This document shows, in pieces, positions 10,553 through 22,910 of a stretch of DNA of 64,000 nucleotides. Position 1 is the first letter of the stretch, and each line of letters starts with the position of its first letter. Source of the stretch: Sesamum alatum (lineage: Eukaryota > Streptophyta > Magnoliopsida > Lamiales > Pedaliaceae); the NCBI GenBank assembly GCA_034509735.1, contig JACGWO010000001.1, positions 13,780,854-13,844,853 of the forward strand. Direction: 5' to 3'. The notes under the pieces are model-generated. The model ran no database searches. It saw only the letters and a program-made list of their open reading frames with translations, and was not told where the DNA came from. A program made the translations under genes and the position numbers.

Positions 10553-13500
10553 TAGGCCTGTAGTTGGGCCCAATTTACCTAGAACCAAACCCATTTTAAT
10601 GGGTCTAGACCTAGGCCTAGGCCCAATATTTAAAATTAGACCCAGACCCATTAAATTAAAAGAATTGGGTCTGGGTCGGGAAATATACCCGCCTCTACCC
10701 GACTTTACCCAGTCCCATCAAAATTCTCTTCTTCAAACTCCAGATGTTGTTCGTCACACTCACAGTTGAAATTTCACATCCCCAAATCACATCCCAACCC
10801 CAAATCACATCCCAACCCCAAATCACTCTTCTCTCGTCGATCGAAATCCATCTCCAAAGCGGTCGCTGCCTCCACCGCTTCCAGCGCCACCGCATCTCCG
10901 TTGCTTACGTTGGCTCAGCCGCCTCCGTGCATCGACCTCAAGAAAGAGTAAGTTTGTTGACTACAACATTTCTTTCTCTATTGTTAGATACTATATTTAA
11001 TGCCACCTACAACATTTCTTCCTTTGAGTTTTCAAACTTTTCTTCAAGAAGAATTCACAACCAAAAAGAAAATCCATGACGAAAAAATAGTGACTTTAGA
11101 GAGAGAGAGAGAAACTTGTTTTAGCTTTGAATTCTGGGTTGATGGTTAATCTCAACCTGTAAAATCAAGAAAAGGGTCTTTATTGTTGGAGATGAGAAAT
11201 GGGTTGGGATGGATTTTATGTGTTGTGGGTTTGTGAATGAGTCTGCATTTTTTTTTATGAAGAGTTTGAATATACAATTCTGAGTTGCAGAATCTGTCAA
11301 TGATTCTCTTTTCAGCAAATTGCATGGTCCAACTTATCTATTGTGAGATGGAAATTTCCAATTTTGAAGCTGTAGAAAGAACAGGTTGCCTTAGGGTTCA
11401 TCTCATGAGTTTTCTGTAATGACACAAAATAATGAATATATCCCATCATGACTTGACTTGATTGTTTCAGAAGGTAAGATCTTATTTGTTATCAGAAATT
11501 GTATCTATGGTTTCTTGAATCTACGATCTGTTAGTATTTTGTTTTTGTGTTCTATGACAGTAGATCTCCTGGTGCTTATAAGTTAAGGTTACCCATTTTT
11601 CTGATTTAATTGGCTTTGCGTATGGAATGGCTTGGTTTAGATTATGAGGAATTTGTATTTCAAATATGGCTTATGAATTCAAATAGTTTAGGACTGGTCT
11701 TGAATTTCAAGTATTTCTTTCGTGGCAGCGCCTGGAAAGCTTTTTCCTCTAACGCCCACTGCATATTGTGTGCATTTTGATTTCTTCATGGTTTTGTTAA
11801 CTCTGAAGTGGTTTTAGTTTTAGTTCAGTTTCGTTTGTGCAGTGTATTGTCAAATAACTGTTGTTGGTAAGATCCAAATAATTAGGACAATAAAGTTTGA
11901 GCATCAACGTTGTCGTCATAGTTTTCCTGTCCGCTTCCAAATGATAAATTTTCAGTAGTATTTGTTTAGTCTCTGTAGAACATGTGGATTGCTAAAATAG
12001 CAGTCTTCTTCATGTAGTACTTCATATCTGCAGTACATTGAATGTTCTTGTCTCTGGTAATATTGATCCAGTGATATTTCTGTACTAATTATCTCTAAAT
12101 TGTAGAAAAGAGAGATAATATCTAAGAGATTTATTTCTTGACATGATTTATTTCTTTTTGCTAGTTTTTTTAATGTCGGCATCTCATAGCGAATCTAGCC
12201 AACCAACATCAATTCATAGCTCTGGCGGTAATGGGGGGCAATAAAGATGTAACCGATCAATCTAGAGGCAACAAACGAAAGTAGTCAGTTGTATAGGAAC
12301 ATTTCACTAAGGTTAGAAGTGTCAACGATGTTGTGCATGCTAAATGTAATTACTGTGATAAGCATTTATCTGGTAATGTTGCATATGGTACTACTCATTT
12401 GAAAAAACATTTGAACAATGCATGCCCAAAGTTTAGACTTGAACGTAGAAGTGGTTTGGGTGTGAGTCCTGAAAGCGAGTTCAAGTTTGTCCAAGTTAAA
12501 TGTCGAAAGGACTTGGCAATTGCTTGTATAAAACAGAAGTATCCGTTCAAAATAGGCGAGCATGAATACTTTGAGAACTTTTTGAATGATTTGAATCCGG
12601 ATTTTAAGCTCCCTTGTATAAATACCATTTGAGGTGATGTGATTCAAGTATATGAGAAGGAAAAGGTCAAAGTTTATAAATTATTGAATGTGCTTAGATA
12701 TAAAGTGTCTTTGACCACGAATATTTGGACTTCTAATCATTCACATGTTGCCTATTATTGTTTGATTGCTCATTTTGTTGACAATGTTTGAGAATTGAAA
12801 AAGAAAATTCTTGCATTTAGAGAGATTCCATATCCACACGATGGCGAAGCTTTATTTAATTTTATGAAAGAACTGATTTTGAAATGGAATCTTGAAAAAA
12901 AGTTGTTCTCAATTGTTGTTGATAATGCTACAAATAATGATGTCATGTAGGAAATTGAAGGATTGACTTAGAGATGACCCATTGATTGATTTTGATGGGG
13001 ATTTATTGCACGTGAGATGTAGTGCACACATCTTAAATTTGATCTTGCAAGATGGGTTGAATCAAATAAGAGGACTAATTGAGAAAGTACGTGAAACTGT
13101 GAGATATTTGAATAAATCTCTTCCAGCAAGTCAAAAATTTGAAATTGCATTAAATCAATTTAATTTGGTGGATAAGAGGCAAGTAGCGATGGATGGAATT
13201 CTACTTATGATTTGCTTGCTACATCTTTACCATTGAAAGAAGCCTTTTCTCGGTTACAGAGAATAGACAAACATTATAAGTTTAATCCACCTGAATCAAA
13301 ATGGGACGTAGCTGAAGTTGTTCATGACTGTCTTCAAATATTTTATGAAGCTACTCGTCATTTTAGTGGCCGCAAATATCCAACTTCAAATGTATTTTTT
13401 CCTGATGTTTGTGAGATTCATTAAAGATGATTGAGTGGGAAAATGATAATCACAATTTCGTCAAGAGAATGGTTAGTCCCATGAAAGAGAAGTTTGATAA

Positions 13501-14755
13501 GTATTGGGAACAATGTTGCTTGGTTCTAGCTGTTGTTGTTGTCTTTGATCCTAGGTTTAAGATGGATTTGGTAGAGTATTTTTATACTAGGATTTATAGT
13601 GCAAATGCTCACTCGTATATCCAGAGGGTCCGAAATACTTTATACCAGTTGTTTATTGGTTATGGAGGTAATTTGACCCCTTCAATGAATGAATTTGCCA
13701 CGGTGAGTAGCTCTGGAGGTGAAACACATGAATCTTTACGTGATTTTGATAGATGGTGTTATGAATCACGTGTTTCAATAAATCAAAATTCGGAGTTGGA
13801 GTTATTTAGAGAGGCAAGGTTTCCGACCGCAGAAACATTTAGCATCTTAGATTGGTGGAAAACCAATAGCCCTAAGTTACCCATATTGTCCAAGACAACA
13901 CGTGATATTCTAGTAGTGCCTGCCACTACCGTTGCATCAGAGGCAACATTTAGCGTCGGAGGCCGAGTCATTGATGAGTCACGTGCGTGTTTGGTTCCAG
14001 ATGTTGTAGAAGCATTAGTGGTAGTTGATGATTGGATCGGAACAATGGATCGGAACAATTCCCGAAAAGAGTAAGTAAAAATAATTTGTATTGTGATTAG
14101 TATCATTATTTTTGTATTTGTTAATGATATATTTTCTATTGTTTGGGACTTATCTAGTTTTTGATGATGCGACATCATCTGAAACTCAAGTGTTGAGCAC
14201 CTTAAATTGTCCACTCTGATTATTCTTCATGAGGTATGTATAATGGATTTGTCATTAGTTTAAACTTACAATAATCTTAATACTTTTGGTTTGAGTATAT
14301 CTCATTTTTTTGTTAATCTTATCTTACTAATGTTTTGCAGAAAGCTTGGTTGGTGAAAACATCAATGCTGCACCATCTTCACTCGGCATTTTGGAAGAAG
14401 TCATTGTAATCATTTCTTGTTCTTTGTATTTTGGATCTTAGATTGAATTTGCAAGAATTTGAAATGATTTGTAAATTAGTTTGAAGCATTAATTTGAATT
14501 TTTAGTATATTTTTTATGAAATAAGTGATTGCAATTTTGTTATAATTTTTGGGAAAAAAATAGAAAAACTAAGAGAGAGAAAAATGGGCACGGGTCCGAC
14601 CCGACCCGGAAAACCGGGTCTGGTCGGGTCTTGAGACCCAAGGGTCTTAAGTTGGATTTAATGGATTGGGTAGGGTATGGGTAAAAATATTTTCAACTGG
14701 GTCTTGTTTGGGCATGGGCCTGGGTAGCGTCTTACCTTACCTATTACCAGGCCTA
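10553..14755 (+). mobile_element. hAT transposon inserted in LINE ORF2
   Basis: A 4203-bp element with terminal inverted repeat TAGGCCTG (start, 10553) and CAGGCCTA (end, 14755). It is bracketed by a perfect 8-bp TSD, ATGAGAAC (10545-10552 and 14756-14763), the hAT hallmark. Subterminal zones at 10560-10690 and 14590-14740 are rich in GGGTCTGGGTCGGG-like phrases. It contains a decayed BED-finger/hAT transposase. A possible 5' leader exon occurs near 10745-10950, followed by an intron. Confidence 0.95.
12173..14074 (+). pseudogene. hAT transposase (BED zinc finger, RNase-H-like, C-terminal dimerisation)
   Basis: Begins near ATG 12173 (MSASHSESSQPTS), with an early stop after GGNGGQ. A BED-type zinc finger lies at about 12330-12430 (AKCNYCDKHL ... 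HLKKHLNNACP: CxxC...HxxxxC). The middle has hAT transposase features (CSAHILNLILQDGL, 13020-13060; FDPRFKMDLVEYFY, 13540-13580). The C-terminal dimerisation region at 13870-14040 reads VVPATTVASEATFS and ALVVVDDWI. Stops near 12230, 12290, 12630, 12790 and 13425, plus a frameshift at ~13210, inactivate it. This matches the RICESLEEPER/Tam3 group in overall layout. Confidence 0.85.
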
Positions 14756-17700
14756 ATGAGAACCAAAGAGGACATATTGACACTGATGGTCATATGGAGG
14801 ATTTTGGAAATATGCTTATAGATACTGGATTCACATATGTCGGATTCGAGGGAGAACCTTTCACATGGACTAACAACCGGGTGTGGAGGCGATTGGATAG
14901 AGTTCTCTACTCAACAGAGTGGATTGATCTTTTCAACTGTACTCGTGTCACACACCTGCCAAAAAGAACCTCGGATCTTCACCCGATGCTCGTCATTGCC
15001 TCTTACTCAGAGAATAGAGGACCTTATTCTTCCAGGTTTCAAAATATGTGGACTAAGCACCCTTCCTTTCGCGATACCGTGGAAAAATCGTGGACTTTCC
15101 CTATCAGGGGTTATGGCATGTACCGACTTCAACATAAACTTTACTGTACCAAAGAGATCCTCAAACAATGGAATAACGATACTTTCGGCAATGTCTTTAG
15201 CAAGGTGGAGCAGGACAAAGCCAATGCTACAGAGATGGAGCAACAGTTTGACTACCATCCGTCTGAGAAAAACCACATGGAACTCAACAAAAGAAATGCG
15301 GAGTTGATACATTGAATTTGACTTTTGGAGACAAAAAAGCAATTGCAAGTGGCTCGAAGCAGGGGAGAGAAATACTAAGTACTTCCATGCGTTAGTGAAG
15401 AAAAAACGCACTCAATCCCGCACTCATAGAATTCTTGTGGATGGCCAGGAAGTAATTGACCTCAACCATATCAAAAACTCGGTGGCTATTTATTTTAAGG
15501 ATCTCATTACCTTATCCACCTCATATGCTATTTTAAGCCCGCCCAGAGGGTTCTCTTCTGCATTCTATCACAACTGTTGGGAATTCCTCAAATAGGACAT
15601 CATTGATGTTGTCTGCGACTTCTTTGCTGGAACCCCTATGCCTAGAAGCTTTTCTATCACTACAATCACTCTCATCCCGAAGGTGGACTCACTACAATCG
15701 TGGAGTGATTTCCGCCCCATCTCCCTTTGCAATGTCTCCAATAAGATTCTCTCCGAGCTCTTATACAAGAAACTTGCTCAGACTCTTCCACACCTAATCT
15801 TTCCGTCACATAGTAACTTTGTCCTCGGCAGACTTGTTGGGGACAACATCCTCTTTGCACATGAATTGGTTCACTCTATTAATGCGAGGAATAGCAAAGG
15901 AAACCTGGTTATTAAATTGAACTTGACCAAGGCTTATGATAGGGTCAAATGGAGCTTCCTCTACAAAATCTTAAAAAAAAATGGGTTTTTCTGCTCCTTT
16001 TATTCAGCTCATTAAAAACTTGATTCAAAACTGCTGGTTCACTGTACTTTTAATGGTGAAACAGGTGGATTCTTCAAGTCCAGTCAGGGCCTGAGACAAG
16101 GAGACCCCATATCTCCAGCACTCTTCATTCTGGCAACCGAGTCCCTTTCAAGAGGACTTGACCACCTATTTGACTCCAATCCTCATATGTTCTACAAAAC
16201 AAGGAGTCATGCTAGAGTTTCTCACTTAGCTTATGCTGATGACGTGATATTATTTACTAATTGTGAGCATAACTCTCTTATTAAACTGATGCAGTTCCTG
16301 GAAGCGTACGAAGACATTTCAAGCCAAAAAATCAATCATGTTAAAAGTTCATTCGTTCCTGGAAAAAAAGCCAATTTGACAACACACCGAATCATTCATA
16401 CAACGAGGTTGTCCATGAAAAAGATTTCCATTACATACCTTGGAGCCTCGTTGTACAAAGGTAACAAAACTAAGATGTTGTATGATGACATCACTAACAA
16501 AATCTGTGCTAAAATTCCAGGTTGGGAACACCGATTTCTCACTCAGGGAGGAGACTCACCTTGATTAAGAGCGTTCTTATGTCCATGTCGGTTTATTTGC
16601 TACAAGTCCTTAACCCCCCCAGTGGAGTCATTCAAAAAATGGAACAACACTTCGCCAAATACTTCTGGGGATCAACAGATAAGCATAAGAAGATACACTG
16701 GACGCGATGGAATAATTTTGCTACCCCACTGATGAAGGAGGACTTGGTATTAGAGACATTAGAGACATTGTGCAGGCATTCTCACATAAATTATGGTGGC
16801 GGCTTAGGCCGAACAACTCATTTTGGGCGGAATTCACTCTCGGTAAGTATTGCAAGAGAAAAAATCCCACAGTCGCTAAGGCTACGAAGAACGATTCACC
16901 CATCTAGAGAGGCTATGCAAAGTCATAGGAGAAGCAAATAGCCATATCTTTCGTACCTTAGGGGCTGGTGGTGCTGGCTTATGGCAAGATTGGTGGCTAC
17001 CTGAGGGCAGTCTACAGGAGACTACAGACAACTACAACAATAGTCATGTTCCTGTTAAATGGTTTTGGACAAACAGACAATGGGATCAGACCAAATTGCA
17101 ACAGGTTCTCCCACAATAACTCTCACTCATATTAAGGAAACCCCTATCCAATCAGAATAAAAGGATTGCATGCACTAGAGGTTATCGAAGCAAGAAAACT
17201 TCACAACTTCCTCCACTTGGGAACACTATAGAGACAAGAAACCCAAACAACACATTTGGAAGATGATTTGGTCGCCACTCATCACACCGACCATTTCCAT
17301 CTTCATTTGAAAACTTATCAACAACTGGATCCCAGTCGAGAACCGCCTCCAAAGCAAAGGTATTTCCCTGGCATCCAAATGCTGCAGCTGTAATGACACG
17401 GAGTCCATTAGGCACCTCTTCTTGCTCTGCCGGGAATTTTACAAAGCTTGGGAATACTTTTTTGCTATCTTCCAGTCCATCTCTCACAAACTGACAGCAC
17501 TCAGAGGTTCCTACTGGCCTGGAAGAAGCATGCCTCACCACAAATCAACATCAGAGACATCGTACCCCTCCTGATATGTTGGCACATATGGACCACCAGA
17601 AATGAGGCAAAACATGAAGGGAAAACTTTCAGTGGCTATAGAATCATCAATAAAATCTTGAGGCACATTTACACTTTGCACAGGGGCGGCCTGTTGAAAC

Positions 17701-18254
17701 AAAATCACATCAAAGGAGAGACATTTGCAGCCAACACATTGAAGATATATTTGGCTCCTCATTCGAAGAAGCAACAATTTCTATTTGTACCTTGGAGGAA
17801 GCCCTCTGAAGGATGGATCAAACTTAATACAGACGGCGCCTCTAAAGGCAACCCTAGAGTTTTAGGGGCTGGGAACATATTGAGAAACCATTTAGGTCAA
17901 GTCATTCTTGCCTTTGAGGAGCCTCTCGGATATTCCACCAACATCCAAGCAGAACTTAAAGCCTTACTCCGAGGACTATTACTTTGCATTGATCTTGAAA
18001 TCCCTAAAGTCTGGATTGAACTTGATGCTCAATACATCCTGCAACTCCTTCACTTTCCCCTCAAAGGGGGTTGGATGTATCAAATACCCTCTAACAGATC
18101 CGCACCTGCCTTAACAAGCTTGAAACAAAGATATCACATATCTACAAAGAGGAAAATCAAGCAGCCGATTATTTTGCAAATCAAGCGTGCCTTGTGGCTC
18201 CTTGACAACCATCTTCAGGGAACAAATGTGGGGGTAAGATCACATGTATTTTGA
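14756..18254 (+). pseudogene. LINE ORF2, rest: endonuclease end, reverse transcriptase, RNase H
   Basis: Directly after the hAT the endonuclease continues (EPFTWTNNRVWRRLDRVLYS, 14857-14916). The reverse transcriptase follows at about 15640-16560, with TLIPKVDSLQSWSDFRPISL, LVIKLNLTKAYDRVKWSFL, LRQGDPISPALF and the catalytic box LAYADDVILF (Y-A-D-D intact). A zinc-binding zf-RVT-like segment lies at about 17100-17560 in broken frames. The RNase H domain is at 17815-18060 (WIKLNTDGASKGNP, AELKALLRGL). The endonuclease-RT linker and post-RT region contain several stops and frameshifts. Terminal RNase H is a known feature of many plant L1-type LINEs. Confidence 0.9.
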
Positions 18255-18375
18255 GATTAGATTCTATTGGTCTCCTAATATGCGTACATCCTTTAAATAA
18301 TGTTACCTGTGGTGTTCCATGTTCTGGCTAGCTTGATGTGGCTTGCTGCCACTTTGGTTTTTCCTTCGCGTATGC

Positions 18376-18670
18376 TTGATTTTACTCTATTTTTGTTGCA
18401 CCTTGGCGGTGCTTATGGTATCATCAATGTATTGGCCTTGTTCCTGTGCATATATGTTGTTCACGTGCTACATTCTCATCGATATCTACTTTTGTTGCAC
18501 TTTGTCGGTGCTTGTGGTATCATGAATATATTGGTCTTGCTCTTGTGCATTTATGTTGTTCATGTGCTAAAATTCCATTGATTTTACTCTATTTTTGCTG
18601 TACCTTGCCGTTGCTTGTGGTACCATGAATATTTTGATCTTGTTCTTGTGCATATAGGCTGTTCACGTGT
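18376..18670 (+). repeat. three ~100-bp tandem repeats in the LINE 3' UTR
   Basis: Three direct copies begin near 18378, 18482 and 18583. Each contains TTTTTGTTGCACCTTG-like sequence, a TGGTATCATGAAT phrase and ATGTTGTTCACGTGC-like sequence. They lie between the end of the RNase H domain and the A-tail. Confidence 0.75.
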
Positions 18671-18817
18671 ATACGTGCATAGATGGTCTTTTGTACAATC
18701 CTTTGCTGCATATTTTTTGGGTCATATCTTCAGTGACTTGGCACATTCATTTGGCACGATGAAGCTTCACCGTTATTATAGTTTCACTGACTTTTGTCTT
18801 GGGGATACAACCTTTTG

Positions 18818-18950
18818 TTGTAAGGGAGTAGTACTCCTTGTTTATGCTTTCACTTCTCACATTGTAAGAGAGTAATACTCTTTATTTATACTTTCACTCT
18901 CTTATATTGTAAGGAAGTAACACTTCTCATTTACTGCTTTTTAGATTCCA
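18818..18950 (+). repeat. three short tandem repeats before the LINE A-tail
   Basis: Three ~50-bp copies, each with TTGTAAG-G/A-GAGTAATACTC- and a T-rich phrase with TTTCACT. They sit shortly upstream of the 3' terminus of the LINE. LINE 3' UTR repeats can serve RT recognition; that is inference only. Confidence 0.65.
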
Positions 18951-19084
18951 CTAGGGGGTAGCTCTCCCCACTGTATACCCTATTTTTGACTGATTTTATA
19001 TAGAAGGGATGGGGACTCCGAAAAGATTTCCACCACCTTTGGGTGACTTTCTTTAAAAAAAAAAAAAAGTGAAACATTCATATA

Positions 19085-19854
19085 TAATAAAACAAAAATA
19101 CTGAAACATTCATGTGTGCCGAAATTTTGAAACTTACTATTATTATCTTTTGATAATTCATTTTGAAATATATTTGAACTATATTTTACCATATATATGA
19201 AAATGCATTTTATTCTTGACTTTAATTAAAAAATGTATGATTATTTGTTTTATTATAAAAGCTCACATACTTATGTATACAATTTAGTTAAAGTTTATAT
19301 TTACACCCTCTATTTATGGTCTCTATATGCAAATCATCCATACTATTTGAAAAATTATCTGTACACTGCAAAAAAAGTCAAAATTACTATAAAACTATCA
19401 TTACTTTTTTGGATGTCAGAGGTGATTTCTATAATTATGCAAAAGATACGATTGATTTGTGTAAATAGATCATAGATAAAATGGTATAAACGTAATTATC
19501 CCTTAGTTAAATAACTTAATTTTATGCTTGCCGATTATTTTAAATTTATATTCCTATTTGGTATTTATATATATACATTAATTAGAAAAGTCTTCTAATT
19601 TATTTTAAATAATAAAAAGATGATAAATTTTGAATATAAATTTCAATTCGTCTTCGTCTCGGGCCCACTTTCAATTAAGCGCTCAAGCGAAAACCAGAAA
19701 TTGGGGAATTTCCATTTCTTGACGAGCAGGTGTAAGAAGATTCCTGCACCAGTACCCACCAACCCCCACCCCCACCCCACCCCCAACGGAACCCGCAAAT
19801 TCTCGTTCATCAAAGAGCCTCGTTTTTGAGCGAAATCATAGTTGCCGGCGAAGG
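19085..19854. other. A+T-rich spacer and TVP15-like gene leader
   Basis: 19085-19620 is A+T-rich with no recognised feature. A C-rich stretch with CCCCACCCC repeats at 19760-19790, followed by mixed sequence up to the ATG at 19855, is probably the promoter/5' leader of the next gene. Confidence 0.45.
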
Positions 19855-22800
19855 ATGGAGGGAGGGAGCTCGCATGGAGGTGGCGCCCACGCCGTGTCCG
19901 GGCCTGATGCCGCACAACCTCCCGCCCGTGTCCGGGCGAGGCCCGACTCGTTCTTGATAGCCTGCAGATGCTTCAGCTTCATTACTTCCTTGGCCGCTAT
20001 CCTGTGCATCGCTGTCAATATTCTCTCCGCCGTCGGATCCTTCAGGAACGGATCTGATGTAATGTTACATTCTTTATTCTGGTTAATGCTGCTGTAACTG
20101 CATTTTTGGTCGAGGTTTGTGTGTGTTGAGCATTAGGATTTGTTTGGTGTAGATATTTGATGGGATTTTCCGGTGTTACGTGGTGCTTATAGCTGTATTC
20201 GTTGTCGTTGCCGAGACGGAGTGGGAATTCGTGATGAAGTTCTGGAAGGTTCGCTCTCTTTCTTTATGTTTATCTTAATGCTGCTTTTTACTCCTTATAT
20301 TGTGCGTGTATGTATTGGCATGTTGAGATGGTGAAGTTTTCAGCTTAAGTGTAGGCAAGAGGTCGTCATTTTATAATACTTTTGGGGTAATTGATATTGT
20401 TGGCGCCTAAACTTCAATCTTGGTATTTTGTCACACACCATGTTTACACCTATATGATACATACATTCTTAATAGTGTGATTTGAGCTAGCAGACAATTA
20501 CTGTGTTTGAGTTTATTTGATTTTTAGATCAGAGGGTAATGAGTGCTTGATCTGGAGCAGATTTGTAGTTCGTTTTCTGAATCATTGTTTAATTCCTTGT
20601 GGTATTCTAAGATTAGACCCAGATATCCATCACATTTGTTAGCCCATTATACACATATTAACAAATTGAAAAACTTCTTCCCGAATTGAGAAAGTTGATG
20701 GCCAGAGCCCACTGTGCGTTCCGATAAGTCATTGTATCTTGGTCGTGATGTATCTGTTCACAGTCATGCTGTGTTTGATTAGAATGGGTAGCTGGAGTCA
20801 GTGAGTGGATTCCTGCTGAAAAGAGATGACTCACTAGTTGGGAAGGGAAAGCTTGGGAGCTGAATGCTTTCTGGCTCCTTTCAAGTCATCTTGAATGTTT
20901 GCTTCTTGTTTATGCTATTAGGTTGGCCTTTGGAAGGCTTAATTGCTAAACTTCATATACTGTTGCTAAAGAGATTTAAAGGTTTGTTTGATAGTTTGTG
21001 AATGATGACAATAATTGTTTGCTTCACATATCCAAGCTGGTGGATGATATTCCATTTCCGGTGTTGGACCTATTAATCTGAACACTGCTGATTTGATCTA
21101 ACCATAAAATAATTTGATGGGATGGGATTGAAACATTCAAGCAGCTTTTGCAGAGAAGATTTATGTTAGCCTTCTCTTAAGAATCTGTTAAAGATTACTC
21201 GAACTGTTATTTATGTATACCAATCCATGTGCTCATGTATTAAATCTGCGTAATATGTTGCAGGTTCTGGAGTATTGGGCAGGCAGGGGAATGCTGCAAA
21301 TCTTGTATGTCCAACTTTTGATTAAAAATTTGAATGAAGCCAAGATTTCTTGAGAACCTTGATTAACTGAACTCCAACTTAGAAATTCTGACGTGCTGAT
21401 GCCAAGTCTTTGACAGCATTAGCTGTATTTGGCTTATTAAACACCTCCAGCATAGATTAGTTTAAATATCTGATTGGGATGTAGGTCTGACTCGATCACC
21501 TAGAGTCCCCAGTTTCTGGCTTGTCTGGTGACTATAAAGACCAAAGTTTCAACTTGGTAGCTGGTGCTACTCATATCAGATAGTCAGTAGAAAGAAATCA
21601 GTCTGCAGCATTACATGTTTAGGGACACCATAAATGCAAAGACATCAATATCACTCCTATCATCCCTATTTGTTTCTCCATTCTCATGTTTGAGATTTGC
21701 TTCTGGGTTGTTGGAGTGTATACTTATCTTATTTATGGTTTTTAGTGTTGCAGTGATGACCAGAGCTTACCCTGAGTATTTAAGGAACCATCAAGAGCTT
21801 TTTCTTCTCCAGAGCATAGCTAGCTACCTGCTCCTTGCATGTGGCGTGGTTTATGTTATATCAGTAAGTTCAGATACCAGTGCACCTACTAGTTGGCAAT
21901 AGTTTACTCTCAGGTGCCTTTTGTTCGTCGGTTTCCCTTCATATAGTTTTTTATTTCCATATTTTCCCTAAACCTCTCTAGTGGCTATTTACTCGTGCAT
22001 AATGACTTCTCATCTTGATGGAAAATGTGGACTGTTGCTTCAGTTCTGTATCTACAATCAATTTAGGTCCATTCTTCTTATGGCTATTAGGGAATATTGT
22101 GCATTGGCGTGGTCAAGCGTGCTCGCCAGAAAAAAGAAATTTCCAGGGAGCAAGCGATAAGGGATCTTGAGGTAATCTGTTGTGTTGCATTATGTTAAGA
22201 ACATAAATTGACCATTAAGATGCTAGTGTGAACAATAAGAAAGAGTATGTTATGTCTTATATACTGTTGTTGCAGCTTAATTTGAAGCTTTTATATTTGA
22301 TCTCTTGAAATATTCTTTTCAGGTTTTTCCAGTCTATTTAAGCTAAGAATTTGGTTACTGGTTGTCTCAGTCCTATTTATGTTCTAACTTGACAATGATT
22401 CTGTCCTCTTCCTCCCTTTCCTGCTAGCTTACCTTTAACTCATACTACAAAGAACCTGCTGTTTAACCGGCTGTTAAATTGAGATTTGAAACAAGTAGAA
22501 GTACGTGTTGCTCAATTAATAGATGCATGACCTAGAGCGCTCATTATTTTACACCCTAACCGATTAGGATAAAAGAAGGTTGAGAACTGCCCTACAATTT
22601 CAAAACTTAATGGGTTGGTAATTATGCTGCTTTGAACTGCTTTCTTGGCTATGTATTGTGAAGTTTCTACCACCACCCGTCTTCCTTGCTTCCGGCTTTT
22701 TGATTCAGTTGTATCTATGCCCATCTTAAAAAAGCTACTGAAACGTCTACGTTGAGCTATCAATTGCAGGATCTTGAACGTCGTAGGAGAAAGAACTTGA

Positions 22801-22876
22801 GTCATTCTTGCTCCAGAGCAAGCTTGATCGAATCATGGTTATGGCCAGAGCGAAGTCAAACTATCAACCTGGCTGA
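19855..22876 (+). CDS. Golgi membrane protein, TVP15 / COPI-associated family
   Basis: Small tetraspan Golgi membrane protein; yeast Tvp15 relatives act in Golgi vesicle transport. Exons: 19855-20058, 20153-20248, 21264-21304, 21746-21863, 22091-22171 and 22787-22876, about 209 aa. The N-terminal ~32 residues are Gly/Ala/Pro/Arg-rich. Four hydrophobic segments follow: FLIACRCFSFITSLAAIL, CYVVLIAVFVVVAE, a third around the MLQIFVAVMTRAYPEYL segment, and SIASYLLLACGVVYVIS. A basic, cytosolic helical tail (KRARQKKEISREQAIRDLE) ends the protein. The last exon has two possible acceptors. TAG|GAG at 22787 gives a helical tail ending in SNYQPG. The stronger-looking CAG at 22769 changes frame and gives a 226-aa form ending at 22910. 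The family call is firm; the last exon is not. Confidence 0.82.
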
Positions 22877-22910
22877 GCAACATATCGCTATCCCTGATCC
22901 CACTATTTGA

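Larger units (their letters stand above)
7889..19066 (+). mobile_element. full-length, decayed LINE (L1-type) retrotransposon, split by a hAT
   Basis: ORF1 (DUF4283 plus zinc knuckle) and ORF2 (endonuclease, reverse transcriptase, RNase H) lie in order on the plus strand. They are followed by a 3' UTR and an A-tail at 19054-19068. The element is bracketed by an ~18-bp direct repeat, AAGTGAAACATTCATATA, at 7871-7888 and 19067-19084; its first A's merge with the poly-A tail. Length is ~11.2 kb, or ~7.0 kb without the 4.2-kb hAT insertion. Numerous stops and frameshifts show it is dead. Confidence 0.9.
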
